NCBI GenBank assembly: GCA_000720535.1
Contig: JOAZ01000004.1
Span: 248,001-312,000, forward strand
Length of the DNA stretch: 64,000 nt
Source of the DNA: Streptomyces halstedii
GTDB taxonomy: Bacteria > Actinomycetota > Actinomycetes > Streptomycetales > Streptomycetaceae
Reading direction: 5' to 3'
Made by a program: the position numbers and the translations under genes. This document shows positions 52,941 to 61,808 of this stretch, one piece after another. Every line of letters begins with the position of its first letter. The stretch's first letter is position 1. Below the pieces are notes generated by a model that worked only from the letters and a program-made list of their open reading frames with translations, ran no database searches and was not told the origin of the DNA.

Positions 52941-54299
52941 TCAGCCGCCGGACGCCGGGCCCACCACCGAGCGGGCCACCCCCAGCTCCACCAGGTCCTG
53001 GGGGCGCAGCCGGAGCTGGCCGGCGGTGGCGTGCACCTCCTCCGGGCCCCGCTTCAGGATCGCCGCCGCCAGCTCCGGGGCGATGACCGAGAAATAACTG
53101 TCGGCGGTCACATGGGTGTTGCCCGGTGCGGCGAGGGCGAGCGCGCCGCCCGAACCGCCCTCGCCGATGACCAGGCTCGTCACCGGCACCCGGGCACCGG
53201 CCACGGCCGCGAACACCTCGGCGATGGCCGCGCCCGCCCCCGTACGCTCCGCCTCGGCGTCGTTGGCCGCGCCGGGGGTGTCGATCAGGGTGAGCACCGG
53301 CAGGCCCAGCCGGTCCGCGAGCCGGATCACCCGGGCCGCCGTGCGGTAGCCGGCCGGGCGGGTCGCGGTGCCGCACTGGGCCGCGTACGCCACCGGCCGC
53401 CCGGCCCGCAGTCCGACCCCGCACAGCATCCCCGGATCGACGCCCCCGCAGCGGTCGCCGCGCAGCGCCAGCCGGTCGTCGAAGTACGCGTCCAGATAGG
53501 CGCCGGCCCGGGGCCGAACCGCCGCCCGTGCCTGTTCCACCGCGTCCCAGCCGGTCTCCGGCAGCCCGGTGGCCGACAGCGCCTCCGGCACCGGGGCGGG
53601 CCGCGCCGGGCCCGTCACGGTGAGCGCCGCCAGCCAGCGGCCCAGCGTCCGGCGCAGCTCGGCCGGTGCCACCACCGCGTCGACCTGGCCCGCCGCCCAC
53701 TGCCCCTCGGCGGTGTACGCGAAGGGGTCGGCGTCCGCCGGACGCACCCGCGACCCGGCGAACCCGGTCTGCGCGCCGGGCAGCGCCAGCACGACGTCGG
53801 CGCCCGCCCCCAGGGTGGCCCAGCCGCCCCCGGTCGCGGGGTCCCGCACCACGGCGATCTGCGGCAGCCCGGCCGCCCGCAGCCGCGCCGAGGCCCCGGC
53901 GACCCGCTGGAGCTGTGTCAGCGCGATCATGCCCTCCTGCATCCGGCTGCCCCCGGTCGCGACGAGCGAGACGAGCGGCAGCCGGCGCTCGGCGGCCAGC
54001 GCGTAGGCGGCCTCCAGCCGGTCCCCGGCGCGCCGGCCCAACGACCCGCCCAGGAAGCCGAACTCGAAGGCGACCAGGACGCAGCTCCGGCCGACGACAC
54101 GGGCCGTGCCGTGGAGGACGGACTCCTCCTCGCCGGTCCGCGCGGCGGCGCGGGCCCTCGACTCCCCGTATCCGGCCCAGCCGATCGGGCCGTCGCCCGT
54201 CTCCGGGCCCCAGGCCGGGCGGTGTTCGGCGAAGTCCTCGGTCACGGCGGCGATCGCGTCGCGGGCCGGCATCCGGCCGCCGCCCGTCCCCTCAGACAC
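52941..54299 (-). CDS. acyl-CoA carboxylase carboxyltransferase, fused beta-alpha type
   Basis: 452 residues holding both crotonase-like halves. The beta-type half has FEFGFLGGSLGRRAGDRL, VSLVATGGSRMQEGMIAL and PTGGGW-like DPATGGGWATLGAGAD. The alpha-type half has CGTATRPAGYRTAARVIRLA, TLIDTPGAAND and VIGEGGSGGALALA. It transfers carboxyl groups from biotin to acetyl-CoA or another acyl-CoA. No zinc finger of AccD type is seen. Biotin carboxylase and carrier must be encoded elsewhere. It overlaps matB by 8 bp. Confidence 0.87.
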   Translation of the reverse strand: MSEGTGGGRMPARDAIAAVTEDFAEHRPAWGPETGDGPIGWAGYGESRARAAARTGEEESVLHGTARVVGRSCVLVAFEFGFLGGSLGRRAGDRLEAAYALAAERRLPLVSLVATGGSRMQEGMIALTQLQRVAGASARLRAAGLPQIAVVRDPATGGGWATLGAGADVVLALPGAQTGFAGSRVRPADADPFAYTAEGQWAAGQVDAVVAPAELRRTLGRWLAALTVTGPARPAPVPEALSATGLPETGWDAVEQARAAVRPRAGAYLDAYFDDRLALRGDRCGGVDPGMLCGVGLRAGRPVAYAAQCGTATRPAGYRTAARVIRLADRLGLPVLTLIDTPGAANDAEAERTGAGAAIAEVFAAVAGARVPVTSLVIGEGGSGGALALAAPGNTHVTADSYFSVIAPELAAAILKRGPEEVHATAGQLRLRPQDLVELGVARSVVGPASGG

Positions 54300-55746
54300 C
54301 GAGCGACCGCTTCATGATCTTGCCCAGGTCGTTGCGGGGCAGCGCGTCGAGCAGCCGGACCACGCGCGGGCGCTTGTGCGGGGCCAGCAGTCCCGCCACA
54401 TGGTCCGCCAACTCCCTTTCACCGGGCGGCGATCCGGCGTCGGACGGCACCACCCAGGCCACGATCCGCTCGCCCAGGTCCGGATCCGGCTCCCCGGTGA
54501 CCGCCACCTCGCGTACGCCCGGGTGCTCCAGCAGCGCGTTCTCGATCTCACCGGCGCCGATCTTGTAGCCGCCGCTCTTGATCAGATCGGTGGCCTTGCG
54601 CCCGACGACGCGTACGTAGCCGTCGGGGTCGGCCGTCGCCATGTCGCCCGTACGGAAGAAGCCGTCCTCGGTGAAGGCGGCGGCCGTCGCGTCGGGCCGG
54701 TTGAGATAGCCGGTGAAGAGGTTCGGGCCGCGTACCTGGATCTCGCCGAGGGCGGCGGGGTCCTCCAGCACGGTCCCGTCCTCATCGACGAGGCGCAGCT
54801 CCACCCCGGCCAGCGGCGGGCCGACCGTCCCGGCGCGGGGGACGCCGTCCGCCCGTACCCCGGTGTTCATCAGGGTCTCCGTCATGCCGTACCGCTCGAC
54901 GACCCGGCGGCCGGTGGCCGCCGTGATCCGCTCGTGGTCGTGAAGGGGGAGCGCCGCCGATCCCGAGACCAGCAGCCGGGCGCCCGCGAGCGCCTTCCTC
55001 AGCTCCCCGGAGTCCTCGGCGCCGTCCAGCGCCCCGGCCAGCCGGTGGTACATCGTCGGGACGCCGAAGAGCATCGTGCCCCCGGACAGCAGCTCACGGG
55101 CCACGCCCTCGGGGGAGAACCGGCCGAGGTGGCGCACCGAACCGCCCCGGCGCAGCGGCCCGAGGACGCCCAGGACCAGTCCGTGCACATGGAACAGCGG
55201 CAGGGCGTGGACCAGGACGTCGTCGGCCGTCCACGCCCAGGCGTCCTCCAGCGCGTCCAGCGAGGCGGCGAGCGCCCGGCGCGGCAGCACGGCACCCTTG
55301 GGCGGGCCCGTGGTGCCGGAGGTGTACACGACCAGCGCGGGGGACTCGGCGGGAGGCTCCGGGAAGGCCCCCGGGGCCCGCGCGGCCGGGTCCACGTCGA
55401 GGCGCTCCACCCCGTCCAGGGCGGCCGGCAGTTCGTCACCGGCCCCGGCCAGCACCAGCGAGGGCGCGCTGTCGGCCAGGATGTGCGCGAGTTCCCGCCC
55501 GCCGGTCCTCGGGTTGAGCGGTACGGCCGGGACCCCGGCCCGGAGCGCGGCCACCACCGCGACCACCGTTGCGGCGGTGGGGGTGGCCCAGACGGCCACC
55601 CGTCCGGCCCCCGCGATCCGGGCGGCCAGGGCGGCGGAGGCCCCGGCCAGCCCGGCGTAGCTCAGGGCGTGTCGGCCGAACCGGATGGCCTCCGGGGAGT
55701 CCGTGCGGCCGGAGGTCTCGTCGAGTGCGGGCAGCAGAGAGGTCAC
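54292..55746 (-). CDS. matB: malonyl-CoA synthetase
   Basis: 484 residues of the ANL superfamily. VVYTSGTTGPPKGAVLPRRA is the P-loop, VERYGMTETLMN the A5 motif, and FFRTGDMATADPDGYVRVVGR plus LIKSGGYKIGAGEIE the hinge and A8 motifs, with the terminal lysine in NDLGKIMKR. The sequence agrees with Streptomyces MatB, which activates malonate and methylmalonate to the CoA esters, a source of polyketide extender units. GTG 55746 matches the family start. Coupling with a carboxyltransferase gene puts two malonyl-CoA-related activities in one operon. Confidence 0.9.
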   Translation of the reverse strand: MTSLLPALDETSGRTDSPEAIRFGRHALSYAGLAGASAALAARIAGAGRVAVWATPTAATVVAVVAALRAGVPAVPLNPRTGGRELAHILADSAPSLVLAGAGDELPAALDGVERLDVDPAARAPGAFPEPPAESPALVVYTSGTTGPPKGAVLPRRALAASLDALEDAWAWTADDVLVHALPLFHVHGLVLGVLGPLRRGGSVRHLGRFSPEGVARELLSGGTMLFGVPTMYHRLAGALDGAEDSGELRKALAGARLLVSGSAALPLHDHERITAATGRRVVERYGMTETLMNTGVRADGVPRAGTVGPPLAGVELRLVDEDGTVLEDPAALGEIQVRGPNLFTGYLNRPDATAAAFTEDGFFRTGDMATADPDGYVRVVGRKATDLIKSGGYKIGAGEIENALLEHPGVREVAVTGEPDPDLGERIVAWVVPSDAGSPPGERELADHVAGLLAPHKRPRVVRLLDALPRNDLGKIMKRSLGV

Positions 55747-55806
55747 CCGGCGAAGCCTAAGGGTGTCCCGGGATCCCTGGCGGGCGTATGACGGCGCCGC
55801 CCCGGC

Positions 55807-57018
55807 TCAGCCCTCGCCGCGCGGGATCCGCATCCGGCCGTACGCGTAGACGCAGCCCGCCAGCGCCAGGTCGGAGAGCAGCATGAAGCCGATCGAATAG
55901 GAGTGCCTGGCGCTGTAGACGGCGCCCATCACCAGGGGTGGCACGAAGCCGCCGAGGCCGCCCATGGCGCCGACGATGCCCGTGACACTGCCCACCTGGG
56001 CCTGCGGGGTGACCTGGGAGACCAGGGCGAAGACGCTGCCGCTCGCGGTGCCGAGCCCCGCCGCCATGCAGAGCAGCGCGACGGTGCCGAGCGGATTCAG
56101 CGGCGGATCGAAAGCCTGTACGATCGCGAACAGTGCGGCCGACAACAGCGCCGCGGCTGTCACCAGGGCCGGGTGGACCCGGTCCGAGAGCCAGCCGCCG
56201 ATCGGCCGGAAGACGACCGTGACCAGCGCGAACCCGGCGGCCTTGGCGCCCGCCTCGGTCGGGGACATCGCGTACCAGGTCTTCAGATACGTCGGCAGGT
56301 AGACCCCGAAGGCCACGATGCCGCCGAAGCCGATCGCGTACAGCGCGGACAGCTCCCAGGTGACCCGCAGCCGGCCCGCCCGCCCCAGCCGCCGGGCGAG
56401 CGAGGCCGTCGGCACCCGCCGGTCCGGGTGGTCGGTGACCAGGACCGCCGCCAGCAGCGAGTACACCACCAGGGCGGCGGCGACGAGCCAGAACGGCAGG
56501 TTCTTCCCGTGCTCGGCGATCCGGGGCGTGAAGTACCCGGACAGCGCGACCCCGCCCATGCCCATCCCGAACACCCCGAGCGCCAGACCGCGCTTCGCCG
56601 GCGGGAACCACGAGTTGACCAGCGGGATGCCGATCGCGAACGTCGTCCCGCCCAGACCCAGCAGGAAGCCCACGGCGAGCATCGCCCCGTAGGAGTCCCT
56701 CGCCGGGATCAGCAGCAGCACCGGCACGACCGTCAGCGCCGACACGGCCGGGAACATCAGCCGCGCCCCGAACCGGTCGGTCAGCGCGCCCGCCGGGACC
56801 CGGCCCAGCGAACCGACCAGCACCGGCACGGCGACCAGCAGCGACTCCTGGAACGAGCTCAGCCCGAGACGCGCCTTGAAGTCACCCGACAACGGCGAGA
56901 TCAGGTTCCAGGCCCAGAAGGTGAGCGTGAACCCGGCGGTGGCCATGACCAGGTTCCGGTACGCGGCGGACGACGGCGTCCGTACCGGCGCGGAGGGCTG
57001 CTCGCTCGCTGGGTCCAC
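55807..57018 (-). CDS. NarK-like MFS transporter (nitrate/nitrite porter family)
   Basis: 403 residues, 12 transmembrane helices. GRVPAGALTDRFGARLMFP and IPLVNSWFPPAKRGLALG, followed by GMGMGG, are the two signatures of the nitrate-nitrite porter family. In many actinomycetes such proteins take up nitrate; sugar-acid porters share part of these motifs. No nitrate reductase genes are nearby. GTG 57018 is the likely start; a later in-frame GTG eleven codons on is possible. Divergent from an Lrp/AsnC regulator gene. Confidence 0.87.
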   Translation of the reverse strand: MDPASEQPSAPVRTPSSAAYRNLVMATAGFTLTFWAWNLISPLSGDFKARLGLSSFQESLLVAVPVLVGSLGRVPAGALTDRFGARLMFPAVSALTVVPVLLLIPARDSYGAMLAVGFLLGLGGTTFAIGIPLVNSWFPPAKRGLALGVFGMGMGGVALSGYFTPRIAEHGKNLPFWLVAAALVVYSLLAAVLVTDHPDRRVPTASLARRLGRAGRLRVTWELSALYAIGFGGIVAFGVYLPTYLKTWYAMSPTEAGAKAAGFALVTVVFRPIGGWLSDRVHPALVTAAALLSAALFAIVQAFDPPLNPLGTVALLCMAAGLGTASGSVFALVSQVTPQAQVGSVTGIVGAMGGLGGFVPPLVMGAVYSARHSYSIGFMLLSDLALAGCVYAYGRMRIPRGEG

Positions 57019-57177
57019 ACGGCAAGTCAAGGGTCCGCGGGAACCCGCGGCCCGCCGGATTACTCCGTCCGGGGCGCACGCGCCTCGCCCTGACGCCCCT
57101 TGGCCCCCAGGCCTCCCACGGGCCCCGGAACACCCGCTCGGCCGACCTTTCCGGCCCCCGGCTGCGACAATCGGGAC

Positions 57178-57609
57178 ATGGACCGTCTGGACAGAGAGAT
57201 CCTCGGCATCCTCCAGGAGGACGCCCGGATCTCGTACCGGGACCTGGGTATGCGCGTCGGACTCAGCGCCAACGCCGCGGGCGACCGCGTGCGCCGCATG
57301 CGCCAGGAGGGGGTGATCCGCGGCTTCACGGTCATCATCGACCCGGCCGCCGACACCCGGTCGGGCCTCGTCGTCTTCATCGACGTCACCCTGCGCCTCG
57401 ACACGACCGCCGAGGAGTTCGAGCGGTCGGTGCTGACACTGCCCGGCATCACCGAGGTGGTGCACGTGACGGGCGGCCACGACTACCTCGTACGGGCCAC
57501 GGCCGCCGACTCCGGCGCGCTGGACGCGCTGCTGCGCCGGCTGAAGAAGGACGCGGGCGTCGCCCACTCCAACACCCGGATCGCCCTCAGAGCGGCGCCT
57601 GCCAGATGA
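57178..57609 (+). CDS. Lrp/AsnC family transcriptional regulator
   Basis: 143 residues. The N-terminal helix-turn-helix (DREILGILQEDARISYRDLG, then SANAAGDRVRRMRQEGVI) and the C-terminal RAM ligand-binding domain (VVFIDVTLR, VVHVTGGHDYLVRATA) are complete. Members sense amino acids. It may regulate the divergent NarK-like gene 159 bp away. Its 3' end overlaps the convergent kinase-like gene by 23 bp. Confidence 0.92.
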   Translation: MDRLDREILGILQEDARISYRDLGMRVGLSANAAGDRVRRMRQEGVIRGFTVIIDPAADTRSGLVVFIDVTLRLDTTAEEFERSVLTLPGITEVVHVTGGHDYLVRATAADSGALDALLRRLKKDAGVAHSNTRIALRAAPAR

Positions 57610-59092
57610 CGGTCGGCGACCGGCCGCCGCTCTCGGTACGCCCGTCGTCCGCCACCACCAGCCGTACCGCGGCCCGCCCGTCGGGCAGCCGGGCCGTCGC
57701 GTCCACCTCCACCTCGACCGACGAGACCCCCGCCCGGCGGTGCGCGGTGGCCAGCGCCTCGCGCAGCACCGCGAGCAGGTCCCCGGCCACCGGGTCCGGC
57801 ACCAGGGCGTCCACCGCCCCCGCGAACTGCACCGACGGCTGGAAGCCGAGCAGCCCCGCCGCGGCCGCCGTCTCGCGCAGCACCCGCCCCCGGAAGGTGG
57901 CGGGCGCGTCGGCCGGCGGCTGCTGCAACGCGAAGATCGCCGTCCGGACCTCCTGGATGGTGGAGTCCAGCTCGTCCACGGCCCGGGTGAGCAGGTCGCC
58001 GGTCCCGGCGTCCCCCGACGGGTCCTTGCGCCGGGTGGACTCCAGCATCATCTCCGTCGCGAAGAGCCGTTGTACGACGAGGTCGTGCAGGTCGCGGGCG
58101 ATCCGGTCCCGGTCCTCGTACACCGCGAGCTGCTCCCGGTACTGCTGGGCGTCGGCCATCACCATGGCCAGCGCGGCCTGCGAGGCGAACTGGGTGGCGA
58201 GCTGCCGCTCCGCCTCCGTGTAGAGCCGTTCCCCGCGCCGCCGGGGCAGCGCGAGAGTGCCGATGAGCCGTCCGCCGCTCTGCAACGGGAGCATCATGCT
58301 CGGCCCGAAACGGGACCGCACATGGGTCGTCATCCGGGGGTCGGTCGCCGAGTCGTCGAGGAAGACGCCCTCACCGCCCAGCAGTTGGACCAGGACGGGG
58401 GCGCCGGGCTCGATGACCGTGCCGACCAGGCCCGCCGGGTCGTCGAGGGTGGACGCGGCCACGATCTCCATCCCCCCGTCCGCCGTCGGCTGGAGGATCA
58501 CCCCCGCCGCCGCCCCGGCGAGGACCCTGGCCCGCTCGGCGACGGTCATCAGCGCGTCGGTCGTCCCCGTGCCGGTCAGCAGCGCCCGGGTGACGGCGGC
58601 GGCCCCCTCGATCCAGTGCGCCCGCTGCCGCGCCGCCTCGTACAGGTGCGCGCCGCCGATCGCCGCCCCGGCCTGGGAGGCCAGCAGCCGCAGCAGGGAG
58701 AGATCCGTGTCGGTGAAGCCGCCCGACCGCTTGCCGGTGACACAGAGGCTCCCCAGCACCTCGTCACGCACCTGGACGGGGGCACCGGCGAAGGTACGCG
58801 CCTTCGGATGGCCCGCGGGGACGCCGCAGGAGCGCGGGTCGGCCGTCAGATCGTCCAGGCGCAGCGGCCGGGGGTCGTCGGCGAGGGCCCCGACCACCCC
58901 CCCGTGGGTGTCCGGGAGGCCGGCGAGGTCACGGCGCTCGGCGTCGCTCATCCCGGTGGTGAACAGGTCGGTGACGCGGCGGCGGTCCCGGTCCAGCAGG
59001 GTCAGCGCGCCGTGGCGGGCACCGGCCAGCCCGGTGGCGGTGTCCACGATGTGCTGGAGGATGGTCCCCAGTTCGAGACCGCGCCCGGACAC
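57587..59092 (-). CDS. GAF-domain sensor histidine kinase-like protein with degenerate ATPase domain
   Basis: 501 residues. Two GAF domains (about 10-150 and 175-320) precede a HisKA_3 dimerisation helix with His336 in RIARDLHDLVVQRLF, as in DevS/DosS. The ATPase domain is abnormal: the N box (about 444-453) reads EALATAHRRAG without the usual asparagine, and after ADDG (482-484) the glycine-rich lid is missing, the chain passing directly to SPTVIWQAPL. Autophosphorylation is therefore unlikely. It lies 16 bp behind mbl, and no response-regulator gene is near. Confidence 0.85.
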   Translation of the reverse strand: MSGRGLELGTILQHIVDTATGLAGARHGALTLLDRDRRRVTDLFTTGMSDAERRDLAGLPDTHGGVVGALADDPRPLRLDDLTADPRSCGVPAGHPKARTFAGAPVQVRDEVLGSLCVTGKRSGGFTDTDLSLLRLLASQAGAAIGGAHLYEAARQRAHWIEGAAAVTRALLTGTGTTDALMTVAERARVLAGAAAGVILQPTADGGMEIVAASTLDDPAGLVGTVIEPGAPVLVQLLGGEGVFLDDSATDPRMTTHVRSRFGPSMMLPLQSGGRLIGTLALPRRRGERLYTEAERQLATQFASQAALAMVMADAQQYREQLAVYEDRDRIARDLHDLVVQRLFATEMMLESTRRKDPSGDAGTGDLLTRAVDELDSTIQEVRTAIFALQQPPADAPATFRGRVLRETAAAAGLLGFQPSVQFAGAVDALVPDPVAGDLLAVLREALATAHRRAGVSSVEVEVDATARLPDGRAAVRLVVADDGRTESGGRSPTVIWQAPL

Positions 59093-59108
59093 GGCGAGCC
59101 CTGCGGCC

Positions 59109-60146
59109 TCAGCCGGCCAGCGGGTCGAGGATCATCGGCTGGACCTTGCCGTCCAGCATGGCCCCGAGCCCGAGGACCGCGCAGACGTCGGGCCGCTCGG
59201 CGATGCGCACGGGCACGCCGGTCGCGTCCCGGAGCATCTGGTCCAGGCCCGGCAGCAGGGCGCTCCCGCCGACCAGCACGATCCCGGAGTCCGCGATGTC
59301 GGCCACCAGGTCGGGCGGGCAGTCGCGCAGCACCTTGCCCAGTCCGTCGTGCACCGCCATGAGCGGCGCGTGGATGGCCTGCCGTACGGCGGCGGTGTCC
59401 ACCGCCACCGTACGGGCCAGTCCGGTGGCCACGTCCCGGCCGTGGATCTCGGTGACGGCGGGGCCGCCCGGTGTCAGGCCGTTGCCGCTCAGGGCCAGTT
59501 GGAGCGGGCGCACGGACTGGCTCGGCAGCATCAGCTGGTGGTGCTGGCGCAGGTACTGGATCACCGCGTGGTCGATCGCCTCGCCCCCGACCGGGACGCG
59601 GACGGCCGTCACGATCGAGCCCAGCGAGAGCACGGCGATCTGGGTGGTGGCCGCGCCGCACACCATGATCATGGTCGCGGTCGGCTGTTCCACGGGCATC
59701 CCGCTGCCGACGGCCGCCGCGATCAGGGTGTCCACCAGCTCCACCCGGCGCGCCCCGAGCCCGACGAGGGTCTCGACGGTGGCGCGCTGGGCCAGTGGAT
59801 CGCTCTCGTGCGGGGTGCAGGCGGCGGCCCGCAGCCGGGGCTTGCGGCGCAACTGGCGGCGGAGCTTCTCACCGAGCAGGTGGCGCAGCATGCGCTGGGC
59901 CATGTCGATGTCCACCACGGTCCCGCCGGAGACCGGGCGGGCCACCCGGATGTAGCCGGGCGTACGGCCGGTCATCTGCTCGGCCAGCGCGCCCACGGCG
60001 ATGAGTGAGCCGGTACGTGTGTTCACGGCGGCGACGCTGGGTTCGTCGACGACGAGGCCCAGTCCCTTGACGTACACACGGGTCCTGGCGGCCCCGAGAT
60101 CGACGGCGACATGGCAACGGCGCAACTGATCGAGACTGACGGTCAC
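59109..60146 (-). CDS. mbl: MreB-like actin homologue, Mbl type
   Basis: 345 residues. The phosphate-1 loop is AVDLGAARTRVYVKG, the connect and phosphate-2 regions are VDTLIAAAVGSG and MVCGAATTQIAVLS, and the adenosine motif is IVLVGGSALLPGLDQML. In Streptomyces, MreB and Mbl act in aerial hyphae and spore-wall integrity. Several canonical MreB residues are changed (for example GAARTR in place of GTANT), as expected of Mbl rather than MreB, and no mreC or mreD gene follows. Instead it heads an operon with the GAF kinase-like gene. Confidence 0.87.
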   Translation of the reverse strand: MTVSLDQLRRCHVAVDLGAARTRVYVKGLGLVVDEPSVAAVNTRTGSLIAVGALAEQMTGRTPGYIRVARPVSGGTVVDIDMAQRMLRHLLGEKLRRQLRRKPRLRAAACTPHESDPLAQRATVETLVGLGARRVELVDTLIAAAVGSGMPVEQPTATMIMVCGAATTQIAVLSLGSIVTAVRVPVGGEAIDHAVIQYLRQHHQLMLPSQSVRPLQLALSGNGLTPGGPAVTEIHGRDVATGLARTVAVDTAAVRQAIHAPLMAVHDGLGKVLRDCPPDLVADIADSGIVLVGGSALLPGLDQMLRDATGVPVRIAERPDVCAVLGLGAMLDGKVQPMILDPLAG

Positions 60147-60299
60147 GGCAGGTTCTCCCGGAGCGCGGACGGGGCACCGGCGGCAGCCGGTCTTCCTGGC
60201 ATCGTCCCGCCGGGCCGGGGGCGGCGCGCGCTGGGCGGGTCCGTAGGGGGGACCTGGAACTGACGGCCCGCCAGGTGCCCACCAGATGCCCGTCAGGTG

Positions 60300-60880
60300 T
60301 CAGACGCGGCCGGGAAGCACCCGCTGGAGGAGGCCCCAGGTGAACTCCGCGACGTACGGGAGCCGGTCGGCCGGGTCGGTGAGGGCCAGGGCCCAGCGGG
60401 TCGGCGCGCTGCCCTCCATCGGCCGGACCGGCGCGAAGGCGCGGGCCACCTCGTCCACGGTGCACGACCAGGGCCGCAGGTCGCGGACCGTCCGCAGACC
60501 GGGGGCGGGCGCGCCCGGGGCACGGACCAGCCACTCGTTCCAGACGGCCCCGCCGGGCCCGGCCATCACCTCGAAGCGGAGGTCCGGCCAGAGGGGCAGC
60601 CGCCACAGGAGCGCGTCGCACTCCAGGTCACCGACCACGCGGCGTACGGAGGACTCGGGCTCACCCAGGGCGGAGCGGTAGCGGCGCAGCGCGCCCCGGC
60701 CGCGCGGGGCCCGGACCATGGCCTGCCAGCGGCGGTTGGCCTCCCGCATCTCGGCGAGCGAGGCGCCGAGATGCGGCGGGCGTCCTCCACGAGGTCCGGC
60801 TGGTGGTCGGCCATCCGGCGCAGCAGCACGAGCTGGAACTGGAGGGGGCCGAACGGGGCGGGAGCGGTCATGGCGCTCAT
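60300..60880 (-). pseudogene. conserved Streptomyces gene with a single-base frameshift
   Basis: The N-terminal part (MTAPAPFGPLQFQLVLLRRM and DHQPDLVEDARR) lies in one frame from ATG 60880 or 60871. The rest (HLGASLAEMREANRRWQAMV to WGLLQRVLPGRV, ending at 60300) lies in the next frame. Inserting one C near 60781 in the GCCCGCCGC run on the coding strand restores a continuous protein of about 190 residues. The protein is of unknown function, with conserved RYRSALGEPESSVRRVVGDL. Either a true recent mutation or a base-call error in a GC run. Confidence 0.75.
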
Positions 60881-60994
60881 CCTGCCGCGTCTGCCGCGTA
60901 TCGGACGGCGGACACCGGAATCCGTACTTCCACACAGGATCCTCACCTGGGCGGCTTCCTGCGGTGTCGCCCGCGCGTCTAGTCTGCGGGCGCC

Positions 60995-61705
60995 ATGGAT
61001 TACTGCCACCCGTGCCGACGCCACCTCAACGGCGCCCTGGTGTGTGCCGGTTGCGGTACGCCCGCCGAGGCTCCCGCCCCCTTCGCGGCTCCGGCACACC
61101 CGGACCACCGAGACCCCGGACCGCCGCCGGACGACCACGTCCTGCCCGCGGAGCCGGCGCCGCGGCGTGGTCGCGGCCGGCGGGGGCACCGCAGGCGCGG
61201 GCGCGGGGCGCTGCTGGCGGTGGGCGGTGTGGTGCTGGCCGCCGGAGCGCTGAGCCTGGCCGAGCTGGCGACCGAGACCGAGCACCGGGACAACGCCTCC
61301 GAGTACGTCACCGACGCCTCGGACCCGGCCGCGGGCGGTGCCGAGGTGCCCGTGACGCGTACGGAGACCGGCGGCCCGGGGCCGGTGGCCTCACCGACCG
61401 GGGACCCCGTGACGGCCTCGCCCTCCGGGGAGCCCGGGAGCGCCGAGGCCACCGGGTCCGCGACCGCCGAGGAGTCCCGGCCGTCCACCGCCTCCACCGC
61501 CTCCGCCTCCCTCACCGCGTCCGGTGCGGCCGAGGCTCCGTCCTCCACGGACCCGGGCGCGGACCCGCGGGACAGCGACCCTCCGGGCGAGCCGACGAGC
61601 CCCGGACCGAGCGGCGCTCCCGCGCCGCCGGAGCCCACGGAGACGCCCTCGCCCACCCCGTCGCCCACCGAGACCTGCACCCGGTGGCTCTGGTTCTGCA
61701 CCTGA
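60995..61705 (+). CDS. zinc-ribbon, single-pass membrane protein with Ser/Thr/Pro-rich tail
   Basis: 236 residues. An N-terminal four-cysteine zinc ribbon (YCHPCRRHL and VCAGCGTP) is followed by a Pro-rich and Arg-rich cytoplasmic linker and one transmembrane helix (LLAVGGVVLAAGALSLAEL). The long outer tail of Ser, Thr, Pro, Gly and acid residues ends CTRWLWFCT, with two cysteines. The tail is low-complexity and probably extracytoplasmic. I know no function. The start is ATG 60995. Confidence 0.78.
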   Translation: MDYCHPCRRHLNGALVCAGCGTPAEAPAPFAAPAHPDHRDPGPPPDDHVLPAEPAPRRGRGRRGHRRRGRGALLAVGGVVLAAGALSLAELATETEHRDNASEYVTDASDPAAGGAEVPVTRTETGGPGPVASPTGDPVTASPSGEPGSAEATGSATAEESRPSTASTASASLTASGAAEAPSSTDPGADPRDSDPPGEPTSPGPSGAPAPPEPTETPSPTPSPTETCTRWLWFCT

Positions 61706-61710
61706 GGTAT

Positions 61711-61781
61711 CTGGGGCACCTGGGGCACCTGGGGCGCCAGGCGGCCCGAGAGACCCGAGAGACCCGAGAGACCCGAGGGTC
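61711..61781. repeat. two adjacent 9-bp tandem arrays
   Basis: ctggggcac occurs at 61711 and 61720 with a variant at 61729. ccgagagac occurs at 61746, 61755 and 61764 with a variant at 61773. Both lie between convergent genes. Confidence 0.85.
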
Positions 61782-61808
61782 CGGGGCTCCCGTGGCGGGC
61801 CGGCGGGC

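Noticed and set aside
52941-55746. Part of a polyketide gene cluster
   Set aside because: matB and a carboxyltransferase are present, but no ketosynthase, acyltransferase or carrier protein is found anywhere in the window.
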